From Prevotellaceae bacterium UBA4332 (GTDB lineage Bacteria; Bacteroidota; Bacteroidia; Bacteroidales; Bacteroidaceae), in assembly GCA_002394365.1 (NCBI GenBank), contig DGTQ01000017.1, positions 4,842 to 68,841 of the forward strand: a stretch of DNA of 64,000 nt. The letters run 5' to 3'. Position 1 is the stretch's first letter. Each line of letters starts with the position of its first letter. Positions 24,985 through 32,375 of the stretch are shown here, piece after piece. The notes under the pieces are model-generated. The model was not told the DNA's origin. It ran no database searches and saw nothing but the letters and a program-made list of their open reading frames with translations. A program made the translations under genes and the position numbers.

Positions 24985-25172
24985 TTATTACTTCGATATT
25001 CCGATTACTCACACTATTCTGAGTTCCCCCTCCTTTCGGAGGGGTTAGGGGAGGCTATTAGAAGAGGTTTTTCTCCTTTCTTATTACTCCGATATTCCGA
25101 TTACTCACACTATTCTGAGTTCCCCCTCCTTTCGGAGGGGTTAGGGGAGGCTATTAGAGAAGGTTTTTCACC
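24985..25172. repeat. 96-bp-period direct tandem duplication spanning the birA 3' end
   Basis: Copies at 24985-25076 and 25081-25172 are nearly identical. Each contains the inverted repeat CCCCTCC...GGAGGGG followed by TTAGGGGAGGCTATTAGA. The second copy covers the last codons and stop of birA, so the first copy is a duplicated gene end plus intergenic DNA. Confidence 0.9.
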
Positions 25173-25882
25173 TCCTTAAACTCGTATTTTCGTTCTTCTC
25201 CCTCTTTTGTTCTTAGCGTGAGAATACCGTTAGCTGCCACCCTCACAATCTCTGCCTCAAACACTCCGTCCTTGTCCTCGTAACGGTGGAAACCTGTTCT
25301 GCGATATAGTCTGGCATGGTAGGCACTCATGATTTCCTCCTTCCCACCAGACTTCAGCACCCCTGCATAGTGCTCGAAACGCTCAAGCATCTTGTCCAAT
25401 ATCTCGTCTCGCGAATAGGTCTTGCCCGTTATCTGCTTCATCGACACCGGATTTGGGGCAGTGCCTGTGAACACTTCCTGATTCACGTTTATCCCCGTAC
25501 CTATTATCAGGTCCTGCAACCTGCTGCCCTGTATGTTGCCGTCTATGCGCGTTCCGCTGAGTTTCTTGTCCTGCCAGTATATGTCGTTAGGCCATTTTAT
25601 CGTTACCTCTCTCCCCTCCTCTCCCAGAAAGAGTACTATCGTCTCGTGTATGGCAAGTGCCTCAGCCATCGACATAAGATATTGCTCTGTTATGGGCAAC
25701 CACTCTGGGTGTACTAATATGGAGAACAGCAGATTCTTGCCCGCTTCACTCTCCCACGTGTTGCTGCCCATGCCCTTACCTGCCGATTGGTAGTCGGTTA
25801 CGGCGCAAACCTCCTGAGACGTTTTCAATCCCAGCAGGTAGTCGTTGGTTGAGCCTATGTTTTCAAGTCTGAGGACTTTCAT
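25154..25882 (-). CDS. birA: Biotin-[acetyl-CoA carboxylase] ligase, catalytic type without DNA-binding domain
   Basis: 242 residues, the short class without an N-terminal helix-turn-helix, so an enzyme only and not a repressor. It activates biotin with ATP and attaches it to carboxylase carrier proteins. Marks are GSTNDYLL, DYQSAGKGMGSNTWES (the GKGR-like loop reads GKGMGS), NLLFSI, TIKWPNDIYWQDKKLSG with KWPND at 96-100, and GTGINVNQE. It starts nine bases after the stop of the GSCFA gene and is probably cotranscribed with it. The stop codon lies inside the second copy of a 96-bp tandem duplication. Confidence 0.93.
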   Translation of the reverse strand: MKVLRLENIGSTNDYLLGLKTSQEVCAVTDYQSAGKGMGSNTWESEAGKNLLFSILVHPEWLPITEQYLMSMAEALAIHETIVLFLGEEGREVTIKWPNDIYWQDKKLSGTRIDGNIQGSRLQDLIIGTGINVNQEVFTGTAPNPVSMKQITGKTYSRDEILDKMLERFEHYAGVLKSGGKEEIMSAYHARLYRRTGFHRYEDKDGVFEAEIVRVAANGILTLRTKEGEERKYEFKEVKNLL

Positions 25883-25891
25883 AGTTACCAG

Positions 25892-26737
25892 TCACAAGTT
25901 ACCAGTTATAAGTTCTTCAATCTTCCACTTCCGCAGGAAGTTACGTTCTTCCTCCTTTGCTTTCGCCAGGAAAGTTTTGTATTCCTCGCTGTCTGGATTA
26001 AAAGGACGATGGCTCAGTGCTTGCTTGATGGGTTGCCATTCTTTTTCCATCTGTTTTGCATCTTCGCCGAAGAACATTTCCTTAAATTGTTCATAGATGT
26101 AATCCACTGCCTGAGCGGATGGGTGAAGCATGTCTGGTTCATAGAATCTATAGTCTCTTAGTTCGTCATTCATTATCTCGTAGGCAGGAAAATATTCCAC
26201 GCCTTCCAACTCTTTTGTCAACACATCAGCCGCCAAGAGCAGCGTGGACTTCGACAGTCTGCTGCCATGAAAGCCGTACTTTGCGTAGCGTATAGGACTT
26301 ACAGTCAGGATTACAGCTACCTCCCTCTCTTTTCCATCAGCAGCGGTTCTCAGCCTCCCTATTGCCTTTTTGAGGTAAGCCACACAATCATCCACCGTCA
26401 ACTCCTTTTCTTCAAACAACCGTTGCGGTCTCTTTTGACAGTTATCTACTATCTCCCCCGTTGCCTTCTCTATGTAAACATGATTAGTTCCGAGCGTGAA
26501 TACTGCAATAAACCTACCCCCATCCCCTCCCAAAGAGGAGGGGAGACGAGATACTGTGTGGTAGATGCTGGCTGGGTTATACATTACCCCATAGGGATTA
26601 ACAACAGCCCTAAACCTATTGTCTATGAAGCGGTTGCCTATATTGTCGGCGAAGCAAGACCCTACAAACAGCATCCTGTCCGCAGGCTTTATCTCTATAG
26701 CCGATTTCCCTATTTCTACTTTTGTCTGTAGCTTCAT
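25892..26737 (-). CDS. GSCFA-domain protein (SGNH-hydrolase-like)
   Basis: 281 residues from the ATG at 26737 (MKLQTKVEIG); a second Met codon lies immediately before it. The family-naming motif FVGSCFADNIG is at 24-34, followed by NPYGVMYNPASI, TLGTNHVYI, ETGEIVDNC-type and KRPQ motifs, and DYRFYEPDMLHPS. GSCFA proteins are predicted esterase/lipase relatives of unknown substrate. Two oddities: residues ~63-76 (SRLPSSLGGDGGRF) are encoded by a C/G-rich palindromic repeat, and the last residues ITGNL with the stop come from a 'GTTACCAGTTA' repeat. The long upstream in-frame extension is rejected because it is duplicated promoter DNA. Operon with birA. Confidence 0.87.
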   Translation of the reverse strand: MKLQTKVEIGKSAIEIKPADRMLFVGSCFADNIGNRFIDNRFRAVVNPYGVMYNPASIYHTVSRLPSSLGGDGGRFIAVFTLGTNHVYIEKATGEIVDNCQKRPQRLFEEKELTVDDCVAYLKKAIGRLRTAADGKEREVAVILTVSPIRYAKYGFHGSRLSKSTLLLAADVLTKELEGVEYFPAYEIMNDELRDYRFYEPDMLHPSAQAVDYIYEQFKEMFFGEDAKQMEKEWQPIKQALSHRPFNPDSEEYKTFLAKAKEEERNFLRKWKIEELITGNL

Positions 26738-26740
26738 CAT

Positions 26741-26775
26741 GTGCAAAGTTACTAAAACGAGAGCAAAGCACAAAA
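26741..26775 (-). promoter_or_regulatory. Promoter of the GSCFA-birA unit, abutting the start codon
   Basis: Minus-strand TTTG, 19 nt, TAACTTTG (26744-26751), then only CAC before ATG. Transcription would start at or near the initiation codon. Confidence 0.7.
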
Positions 26776-26860
26776 GAAATTTATTTATTTTTGTTTTGCC
26801 GAGTGCAGATAACTTATTTAAAGTTACTAAAACGAGAGCAAAGCACAAAAGAAATTTATT
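26745..26860. repeat. 41-bp direct repeat duplicating the promoter
   Basis: Copies at 26745-26785 and 26820-26860 are identical over 41 bp (period 75). The downstream copy carries the intact -7 TAACTTTG; in the other it reads TAACTTTA. Confidence 0.9.
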
Positions 26861-26909
26861 GATATTCATCAAAAAACCACACAAAAACCGAATAAAAGCA
26901 CAACAACGT

Positions 26910-26940
26910 TTTGTGTGTACGCACACAATTTGTAACTTTG
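26910..26940 (+). promoter_or_regulatory. Promoter of the PCMD lipoprotein/barrel operon with dyad in the spacer
   Basis: TTTG (26910-26913), 19 nt, TAACTTTG (26933-26940). The spacer holds most of the dyad GTGTGTACGCACAC, a likely operator, also seen in related forms at about 31353 and 31412. A ~120-nt leader follows. Confidence 0.75.
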
Positions 26941-27010
26941 CAACAGGTTCCAACCTCAATAGGATAGAAAACAAAGAAAAGCATAGAAAAGGAAAAGGAT
27001 AAAAAGAAAG

Positions 27011-27039
27011 GTTCATCTCGCGATGAGATGGACTTTTTT
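27011..27039 (+). terminator. Terminator-like hairpin inside the 5' leader (possible attenuator)
   Basis: GTTCATCTC pairs with GAGATGGAC (9 bp, one G-U, loop GCGAT), followed by TTTTTT. It lies between the promoter and the ATG at 27069. It resembles the terminator at 29050-29084 that ends the same operon. Confidence 0.65.
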
Positions 27040-27068
27040 AGTAAAAAGAACAAAACATTCAACAAACT

Positions 27069-28265
27069 ATGAAATTAAAAAACAAAAATTCCATTTGTAC
27101 TATGTTGATATTCCTTGCGGCATTCACGTGCATGACATCATGCATCAAGGACGAAGCTGCCAACAAGGAGTGTGACATCATCGGTGCGCGAGTAGTAGGT
27201 GACGAATATGCTCAATATTTCAGCGAGCAGAGCAAGATGAGCATAACAGACATCACATCTACCGAGTCAACCATCTCTTTTGAACTGCGCCCACTGGCAT
27301 CCTTACCTAATCAGCTGCCAGTAGCCTTCGACCTCACCCCTGGTGCCACCATAGAGCCAGCCAACGGCTCCATGCAAGACTTCACCAATGGACCTGTTAC
27401 CTATACCGTTACGTCGGAGGACGGAGAGTGGCATCGCATTTACAAGGTGGAATTCAAGGAACCCGTCCTGCCATCCTTCACCTTCAGTTTTGAGAACGTA
27501 GATATATCTGAAAAGACAACTGCAGGAAATCAATATAACATCTTTTACGAAAAACATCCGACAACAGGCGAGCGGTTAAACATCTGGGCATCTGGCAATG
27601 AGGGGGCATCCATGATATTTACATACAAGGGACCAGAAGTCTTCCCTACCCACTCTACGGAGCAAGGATATAAGAACAAGGGCGTATGCCTGACCACTAT
27701 CTATGCTGGAGATATGGGCAAGGCGTTTAAACGACCTATTGCCGCAGGAAGTCTTTTCCTCGGCAAATTCGACATAAACAAAGTTCTTACCGATGCTTTG
27801 AAGGCTACACGCTTTGGAATACCTATCAACCGTGTGCCATTAAAGGTCACAGGCTACTATAAATACAAGCCTGGCGCAGAGTTCACCGACAAGGATATGA
27901 AAATCGTATCAGGACGCACTGATGAAGCAAGCATCTATGCCGTGCTCTACAAGAACAAGGACTCTCAGGGCAATGACTACTACATTTATGGTGCCGAGGT
28001 GGCAGACCTTGACAACATGCTGAGCAACCCACAAATAATCAGAGTAGCAAGAGTAAGCACACTGCCCCCAACTGATGAGTGGTCACGCTTTGAGATGCTC
28101 TTTGACGGCAAGGAAGTGGATGCCCAGATAGCAAAGAACAAAGGATACAACTTGGCACTCGTATTCTCATCAAGCAAGAGCGGAGCACAGTTTGAGGGTG
28201 CCATAGGCAGTACACTCTATGTGGATGAAGTAGAAGTATTATTTGAAAAGGAGGAAGAAAAATGA
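27069..28265 (+). CDS. Surface lipoprotein with PCMD (putative carbohydrate metabolism) domain
   Basis: 398 residues. Lipoprotein signal with MTSCIKDE, Cys25 as the lipidation site. Residues ~35-135 form an Ig-like domain (SISFELRPLAS..., GPVTYTVTSEDGEWHRIYKVEF). Residues ~140-398 match the PCMD fold of Bacteroidetes proteins: GERLNIWASGNEGA, PIAAGSLFLGKFD, GYYKYKPG, TDEWSRFEMLFDG, and the C-terminal SSSKSGAQFEGAIGSTLYVDEV. Domain function is not proven; structures suggest carbohydrate binding. The stop overlaps the next start by four bases (ATGA), so the two are translationally coupled. Confidence 0.87.
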   Translation: MKLKNKNSICTMLIFLAAFTCMTSCIKDEAANKECDIIGARVVGDEYAQYFSEQSKMSITDITSTESTISFELRPLASLPNQLPVAFDLTPGATIEPANGSMQDFTNGPVTYTVTSEDGEWHRIYKVEFKEPVLPSFTFSFENVDISEKTTAGNQYNIFYEKHPTTGERLNIWASGNEGASMIFTYKGPEVFPTHSTEQGYKNKGVCLTTIYAGDMGKAFKRPIAAGSLFLGKFDINKVLTDALKATRFGIPINRVPLKVTGYYKYKPGAEFTDKDMKIVSGRTDEASIYAVLYKNKDSQGNDYYIYGAEVADLDNMLSNPQIIRVARVSTLPPTDEWSRFEMLFDGKEVDAQIAKNKGYNLALVFSSSKSGAQFEGAIGSTLYVDEVEVLFEKEEEK

Positions 28266-29020
28266 AATACAAGATATCAATTATAGCCACACTGTTGGCA
28301 CTCTTCATGCCTACCTCGTCTGAGGCAGAAACATTTGCAAAAGACCTTCAATTTAAATTCCGTATGGGTTACAGCATTGGCGCTACGGCTCCAATAGGAC
28401 TGCCTGAGACCATTCGCAGCATTGACAGATTTGCTCTCACACCATCTGTATTTGCGGGTATCGACATACAGAAACCCATTTACGGCAAATGGGGCATTCT
28501 TACAGGCATACACTTTGAGAACAAAGCTATGGACGGCGATGTAACCGCCAAGGCTTACCACATGGAGTTGCGCAAAGGCGACTCGCAACTGGAAGGTCTC
28601 TTCACTGGTAAAGTACACCAAGAAGTAACAATGGTGATGTTCACGCTACCCGTTCAGGCAACCTATACTTTCAATAACAAACTGCAGATAAAGGCAGGTC
28701 CATATTTCTCACTCGTTGCAAGCAAAGACTTTGACGGCATAGCCTCAAATGGTTATCTAAGACAAAGTTCACCGACAGGCGCCAAAATAGAGATAGGCAA
28801 CAAAGAAGGGGAATGGGCAACCTACGATTTCAGCGATGACATGCGCGATTTTCAGGTTGGTATGGGTATAGGTCTTGATTGGGACTTCTATCGCAATCTG
28901 GGACTCTCTGTAGATCTTAACTGGGGTTTGAATGGCATATTCAAAAAAGACTTCAAGACTGTTGAAGATACCCTCTACCCCATCTATGGCACCATAGGCT
29001 TCTACTACCACCTGAAGTAG
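28262..29020 (+). CDS. Outer membrane beta-barrel protein
   Basis: 252 residues. Signal peptide ~1-22 (ending in SSEA), then alternating amphipathic strands: FKFRMGYSIGA, ALTPSVFAGIDI, WGILTGIHFENKA, VMFTLPVQATYTFNN, LQIKAGPYFSLVA, FQVGMGIGLDWDFY, LGLSVDLNWGLNGIF, and a terminal YGTIGFYYHLK. This is the pattern of the small barrel family (PF13568-like) of Bacteroidetes. It overlaps the PCMD lipoprotein gene by four bases and is followed by a strong terminator, giving a two-gene operon. Lipoprotein-barrel pairs of this kind usually face the cell surface; the exact role is unknown. Confidence 0.85.
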   Translation: MKYKISIIATLLALFMPTSSEAETFAKDLQFKFRMGYSIGATAPIGLPETIRSIDRFALTPSVFAGIDIQKPIYGKWGILTGIHFENKAMDGDVTAKAYHMELRKGDSQLEGLFTGKVHQEVTMVMFTLPVQATYTFNNKLQIKAGPYFSLVASKDFDGIASNGYLRQSSPTGAKIEIGNKEGEWATYDFSDDMRDFQVGMGIGLDWDFYRNLGLSVDLNWGLNGIFKKDFKTVEDTLYPIYGTIGFYYHLK

Positions 29021-29049
29021 TCTCACACACAACGGACAAATACCGATGA

Positions 29050-29084
29050 AAGGTTCGTCTCTTGACGGGATGAACCTTTTTTTT
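29050..29084 (+). terminator. Intrinsic terminator of the PCMD/barrel operon
   Basis: AAGGTTCGTCTC pairs with GGGATGAACCTT (12 bp, two G-U, loop TTGAC), followed by at least six T. Confidence 0.85.
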
Positions 29085-29117
29085 ATGTGTTTACTTGTCA
29101 AATCAAATTATTCTTCG

Positions 29118-29125
29118 TACATTTG
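29118..29125 (+). promoter_or_regulatory. -7 promoter element of the FabK-type gene
   Basis: TACATTTG, 31 bp before the ATG at 29157; consensus TAnnTTTG. -33 not clear. Confidence 0.5.
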
Positions 29126-29156
29126 CAAGCACTTCAAACGAAAACAGACAAAAACT

Positions 29157-30089
29157 ATGGCTAACAGAATAAAGGAAATTTTCGGAATAGAGCAGCCTGT
29201 CATTGCTGGCGGCATGGCATGGTGTAGCGGCTGGAGACTGGCAGCAGCAGTGAGTAACGCAGGTGGACTGGGCTTGATAGGCGCAGGCACGATGAGCGTC
29301 GATTTGCTTCGCGAACATATACAGAAGGTTAAAGCAGCTACCAGCAAGCCCTGGGGCATAAACCTCCCACTGATGTATCCGCAGATAGACACCCTTATCG
29401 ACATGATAATAGAGGAAGGCTGCAAAATAATCTTCACATCAGCAGGCAGTCCGAAGAAATACACACAGAAATTCCATGAGGCAGGCATGACCGTAGCCCA
29501 TGTAGTCAGCTCGAGCAAGTTTGCCAGGAAATGCGAGGAAGCAGGAGTTGACGTAGTAGTGGCTGAAGGTTTTGAAGCAGGAGGACACAATGGCAAGGAG
29601 GAGACAACCACCATGTGTCTTATACCACAGGTACGCAAGGCAACTACCCTACCCCTCATCGCTGCTGGCGGCATAGCCTCAGGCGCAGCTTGTCTTGCAG
29701 CTCAGGTACTCGGTGCTGAGGGTGTGCAGATAGGCACCCTGTTTGCATTAAGTGAGGAAAGCAGCGCACACGAGAATTTCAAGAAGGCGTGTACCTCTCT
29801 GGAAGAGGGCGACACTATGCTCTGTCTGAAAAAACTTTCCCCATCACGTTTGGTGAAGAACGGTTTATACACACGTCTTGCTGAAGCAGAAGCAAGAGGG
29901 GCGGATGTTCCCGAACTACTTGAGATTCTCGGCGAGAAAGCCACCCGTCGCGGCATCTTCGATGGCGATATCGAAGGTGGTGAAATGGAGATTGGCCAGA
30001 TAACCAGCGCCATCAAAACCGTAGAGCCAGTCAGCGTGATAATGGAAAGGCTTATTAAAGAGTATAATGAAGCAAAAGCCTCATTATAA
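29157..30089 (+). CDS. FabK-type enoyl-ACP reductase / nitronate monooxygenase-family flavoprotein
   Basis: 310 residues from ATG 29157; an upstream in-frame ATG at 29046 is rejected because it lies in the preceding terminator and promoter. FMN-dependent TIM barrel of the 2-nitropropane dioxygenase family: RIKEIFGIEQPVIAGGMAWCS, AVSNAGGLGLIGAGTM, KPWGINLPLM, VVAEGFEAGGHNG, LPLIAAGGIAS and AEGVQIGTLFALSEES. In FabK the reaction is the last step of fatty acid elongation, reducing enoyl-ACP with NAD(P)H. The family also contains nitronate monooxygenases, and the sequence alone does not settle the substrate. A classical FabI is encoded at 54731, so this could be a second enoyl reductase or have another role. 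Confidence 0.82.
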   Translation: MANRIKEIFGIEQPVIAGGMAWCSGWRLAAAVSNAGGLGLIGAGTMSVDLLREHIQKVKAATSKPWGINLPLMYPQIDTLIDMIIEEGCKIIFTSAGSPKKYTQKFHEAGMTVAHVVSSSKFARKCEEAGVDVVVAEGFEAGGHNGKEETTTMCLIPQVRKATTLPLIAAGGIASGAACLAAQVLGAEGVQIGTLFALSEESSAHENFKKACTSLEEGDTMLCLKKLSPSRLVKNGLYTRLAEAEARGADVPELLEILGEKATRRGIFDGDIEGGEMEIGQITSAIKTVEPVSVIMERLIKEYNEAKASL

Positions 30090-30091
30090 AT

Positions 30092-30180
30092 CACTATAGG
30101 AACTATAACTACTATAGCCACTATAGCTACTATAGCTACTATAGGAACTATAGCTACTATAACTACTATAGCCACTATAA
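30092..30180. repeat. 9-bp tandem repeat (ACTATAGCT family) before lptB
   Basis: About ten imperfect copies of ACTATAGCT, ACTATAACT, ACTATAGCC and ACTATAGGA in a row. Each contains CTATAG or a near form. The array ends 15 bp before the lptB start codon, so it includes its upstream leader. Frames read through it are artefacts. Confidence 0.92.
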
Positions 30181-30195
30181 AAAAAAGAAAAGACA

Positions 30196-30936
30196 ATGTC
30201 AGAACTCAGAAGCGAAGGCTTAGTAAAGATATACGGCAAGCGAACAGTGGTAAACGATGTCTCGTTTAACGTTAGGCAAGGTGAAATTGTTGGCTTGCTC
30301 GGTCCTAATGGTGCAGGCAAGACGACGTCATTCTATATGACAACAGGTTTGGTCGTGCCCAATGCAGGTCATGTATTCATCGACGACCAAGAGATAACCT
30401 CCATGGCTGTGTATGAACACGCGCGTCATGGTGTGGGCTATCTGCCACAGGAAGCGAGCGTATTCCGCAAGATGTCGGTAGAAGACAACATAATGTCCGT
30501 ACTCGAGATGACGGGCAAGCCCAAGGCATACAGAGAGGAGAAATTAGAGAGCCTCATCAACGAGTTCTCCTTGCAGAAGGTACGCAAGAATCTCGGCGAC
30601 CGTCTCTCTGGTGGAGAGCGCCGACGCACAGAGATAGCACGCTGTCTGGCTATCGAGCCTAAGTTTATCATGCTTGACGAACCCTTTGCTGGTGTTGATC
30701 CTATTGCAGTAGAAGAGATACAGAATGTAGTGTGGCACCTCAAGCATCGCAATATCGGCATACTCATCACCGACCACAACGTACACGAGACACTCAATAT
30801 CACCGACCGCGCCTACCTTTTGTTTGAAGGCAGAATACTCTTCCACGGCACACCTGACGAACTTGCAGCCAACCAGATAGTAAAAGAAAAGTACCTCGGC
30901 ACCAACTTCGTCTTGCAGAAGAAAGTTTTTGACTAA
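30196..30936 (+). CDS. lptB: LPS export ABC transporter ATP-binding protein
   Basis: 246 residues. Walker A GPNGAGKTTS, Q-loop region GYLPQEASVFRKM, ABC signature LSGGERRRTEIAR, Walker B KFIMLDEPFAGVDPIAV, H-loop ITDHNV and ETLNITDRAYLLFEGRIL. The combination RKMSVEDNIM...LSGGERRR with DHNVHETL is typical of LptB, which powers lipopolysaccharide transfer from the inner membrane with LptFG/C. No other lpt gene is adjacent. A 9-bp tandem array precedes it and AAAAAAAGAAAAGAC provides only a poor ribosome site, as is normal for Bacteroidetes. Confidence 0.93.
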   Translation: MSELRSEGLVKIYGKRTVVNDVSFNVRQGEIVGLLGPNGAGKTTSFYMTTGLVVPNAGHVFIDDQEITSMAVYEHARHGVGYLPQEASVFRKMSVEDNIMSVLEMTGKPKAYREEKLESLINEFSLQKVRKNLGDRLSGGERRRTEIARCLAIEPKFIMLDEPFAGVDPIAVEEIQNVVWHLKHRNIGILITDHNVHETLNITDRAYLLFEGRILFHGTPDELAANQIVKEKYLGTNFVLQKKVFD

Positions 30937-30992
30937 TACTTCGATACCTCGATATAACAATACAACGAGGTATCAACATAAGAAACCACAAA

Positions 30993-31321
30993 TGAAAAAT
31001 GCTCCAAGAGTCTCACGACTGTTGGAGCATTTAAAGTATGTTTAACTAAAACCTTTTCTAAAAAACAAGGAACATCTCGCGATGTATCCTATGTGTTATC
31101 CAAGAGCTAAACAATCTTTTCTAACCTAATAACTAAAACCTAAATCTATTATATATCTACTAACCTAAACAATATCTACTTTTTGATTCTTTTTTGATAT
31201 CCCTTTTTACAATCTTTCTACCTAACTTCGCTAAGCCTAAAGCTGTATATTATTTCTACTAACCTAAACAATCTTTGCTTTTATACTTTTTGATAGCCTC
31301 AAGGAGGTTTATTTCCTTTTG
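30993..31321 (-). ncRNA. Candidate ~330-nt noncoding transcript
   Basis: A full promoter (31328-31359) and a terminator-type hairpin bracket this gene-free stretch on the minus strand. The hairpin at 30997-31032 pairs AAATGCTCCAA with TTGGAGCATTT and runs into TTTTTC. Inside, AGATTGTTTAGGTTAGTAGA-like segments recur about three times. No open frame longer than a few codons starts with ATG. It matches no RNA family I recognise. Caution: the plus strand near 31157 resembles the leader of the 1068-residue lyase gene, which would argue for transcription the other way, for example as a relic leader. Confidence 0.4.
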
Positions 31322-31327
31322 ACGATG

Positions 31328-31359
31328 CAAAGGTACTGCGAATAAACTGTGTGCGCAAA
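31328..31359 (-). promoter_or_regulatory. Promoter ahead of the candidate ncRNA
   Basis: Minus strand TTTG (31356-31359), 20 nt, TACCTTTG (31328-31335). The spacer begins CGCACACAG, half of the GTGTG..CACAC dyad seen in the 26910 promoter. Confidence 0.65.
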
Positions 31360-31411
31360 CAATTTTGCAAAAAACTTCTCTTTTTTGCTATATATTTGAC
31401 ATATATCAAGT

Positions 31412-31427
31412 GTTGTGTACGCACACA
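31412..31427. promoter_or_regulatory. Second GTGT-TACG-CACA dyad
   Basis: TTGTGTACGCACACAG matches the operator-like dyad in the 26910-26940 promoter almost exactly. No -7 element follows closely on either strand. Confidence 0.4.
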
Positions 31428-31446
31428 GCGCAATTTTGGGCGTTTT

Positions 31447-31640
31447 ACCACGGATTATTCGGATTTTCACGGATAATCCACTTTATTATATTTTTCTCGC
31501 CAAGGAGAAGGACAACCTCTTCGAGGATTTAAGTCCTTGTCAGTAGTGCCTGCATGTGAGCAAGCTCCTCTGTAGTCACTTCCCCCAAGTCCTTTTGCTG
31601 TTCCAGCCTTTGTCCTCCTCTACGCAAAGAGCCAAGGCGC
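31447..31640 (-). repeat. Dispersed hairpin element D with CCACGGATTA-type repeat attached
   Basis: Read on the minus strand: CCTTGGCTCTTTGCGTAGAG, GAGGACAA arm (31610-31621), ~94-bp core, TTGTCCTTCTCC arm (31504-31515), CTTGGCGAGAAAAA, then TTATCCGTGAAAATCCG and ATAATCCGTGG. Arms pair 10/12. Flanks match A-C; the core is different and in one frame reads LEQQKDLGEVTTEELAHMQA then stop, so it may be a captured gene end. Confidence 0.65.
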
Positions 31641-31769
31641 ACCTACGGTGCTACGCAAGGAGGCTGGCGCATGAAAAAAAGAAAGAGTTATGAGGTTCTT
31701 GCGCTCCAGTAGGTGCTCAGTCGCAAAGCGGAGCTTGCTCTAGCAAGCCAACAAGTTGGAGCGATGAGG

Positions 31770-31940
31770 TCATGAGGTTATGAGGTGTTATATGGATTAA
31801 GGAGTTAGAAGTAGATAGAGGTAGATAGAGGACAAATGTTCCAGTTCTCTGACTGTTAATCGTAATGTCTTCTCACTCCCTCTCACTCCCCCTAAAGCCT
31901 GAGAGCGAAGCGACTTTAAGACCTGACACCAAACTTCACC
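31770..31940 (-). repeat. Dispersed repeat G (inverted copy of repeat F)
   Basis: Reverse complement aligns with 18917-19100. Arms GGAGTTAGAAG (31801-31811) and CTTCTCACTCC (31869-31879) pair with one G-U. The region also carries 'gccaacaagttggagcg' (31747-31763), which recurs inside the signal-peptide codons of the 2808-residue protein. Confidence 0.7.
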
Positions 31941-31983
31941 TTAAAATCCGCATGGTCTCTTTGCGTAAGCTCCGAAGGAGCGT

Positions 31984-32132
31984 CTTGGCTCTTTGCGTAG
32001 AGATGAAAGACTGCTGTTAAGCAGTGCAGGGATTAGCTTTTGTGGGCACTGAGAACTGGTTCTCAAGTGAACATGAAAGGTAATAACTGCTTACCTCGTA
32101 TAGAGGGCTTCATCTCGGCTTGGCGAGAAAAA
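31984..32132 (+). repeat. Dispersed hairpin element A (near-identical to element B)
   Basis: CTTGGCTCTTTGCGTA, arm GAGATGAA (32000-32007), ~101-bp core with internal hairpins ACTGCT/AGCAGT, TGAGAAC/GTTCTCA and GGTAA/TTACC, arm TTCATCTC (32109-32116), then GGCTTGGCGAGAAAA. About 90% identical to 52945-53090. Confidence 0.85.
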
Positions 32133-32375
32133 AGAAAAATCCGAGCTATCGGTGGTAAAAGACAGTAAAAGGGATTTGTAGCGATTTTATTCGGCGAAAT
32201 GTTAAATTTTAACAAGCTCAAAAGAGCGAAAACATGCAAAAAACAAGCACAACAGAACATTCTTTCAAAACTCTTTCTTGCTAATATTCAGCACGTTAGC
32301 TACAAAGCAGCAAAAGAGGTTGCAGAAGCAGTACTTCCGCGTTCAGAACTAATGGTTTTAGGCTCTGGAAGCAGT

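Noticed and set aside
26741..27016. N-terminal extension of the GSCFA protein
   Set aside because: The extra 93 codons contain a duplicated promoter and read as INKFLLCFALVLVTL twice; not part of the family.
30084..30320. Ser/Tyr-rich 78-codon frame opposite the lptB start
   Set aside because: The SSYSSYSSY reading is the 9-bp tandem repeat; it runs antisense into lptB.
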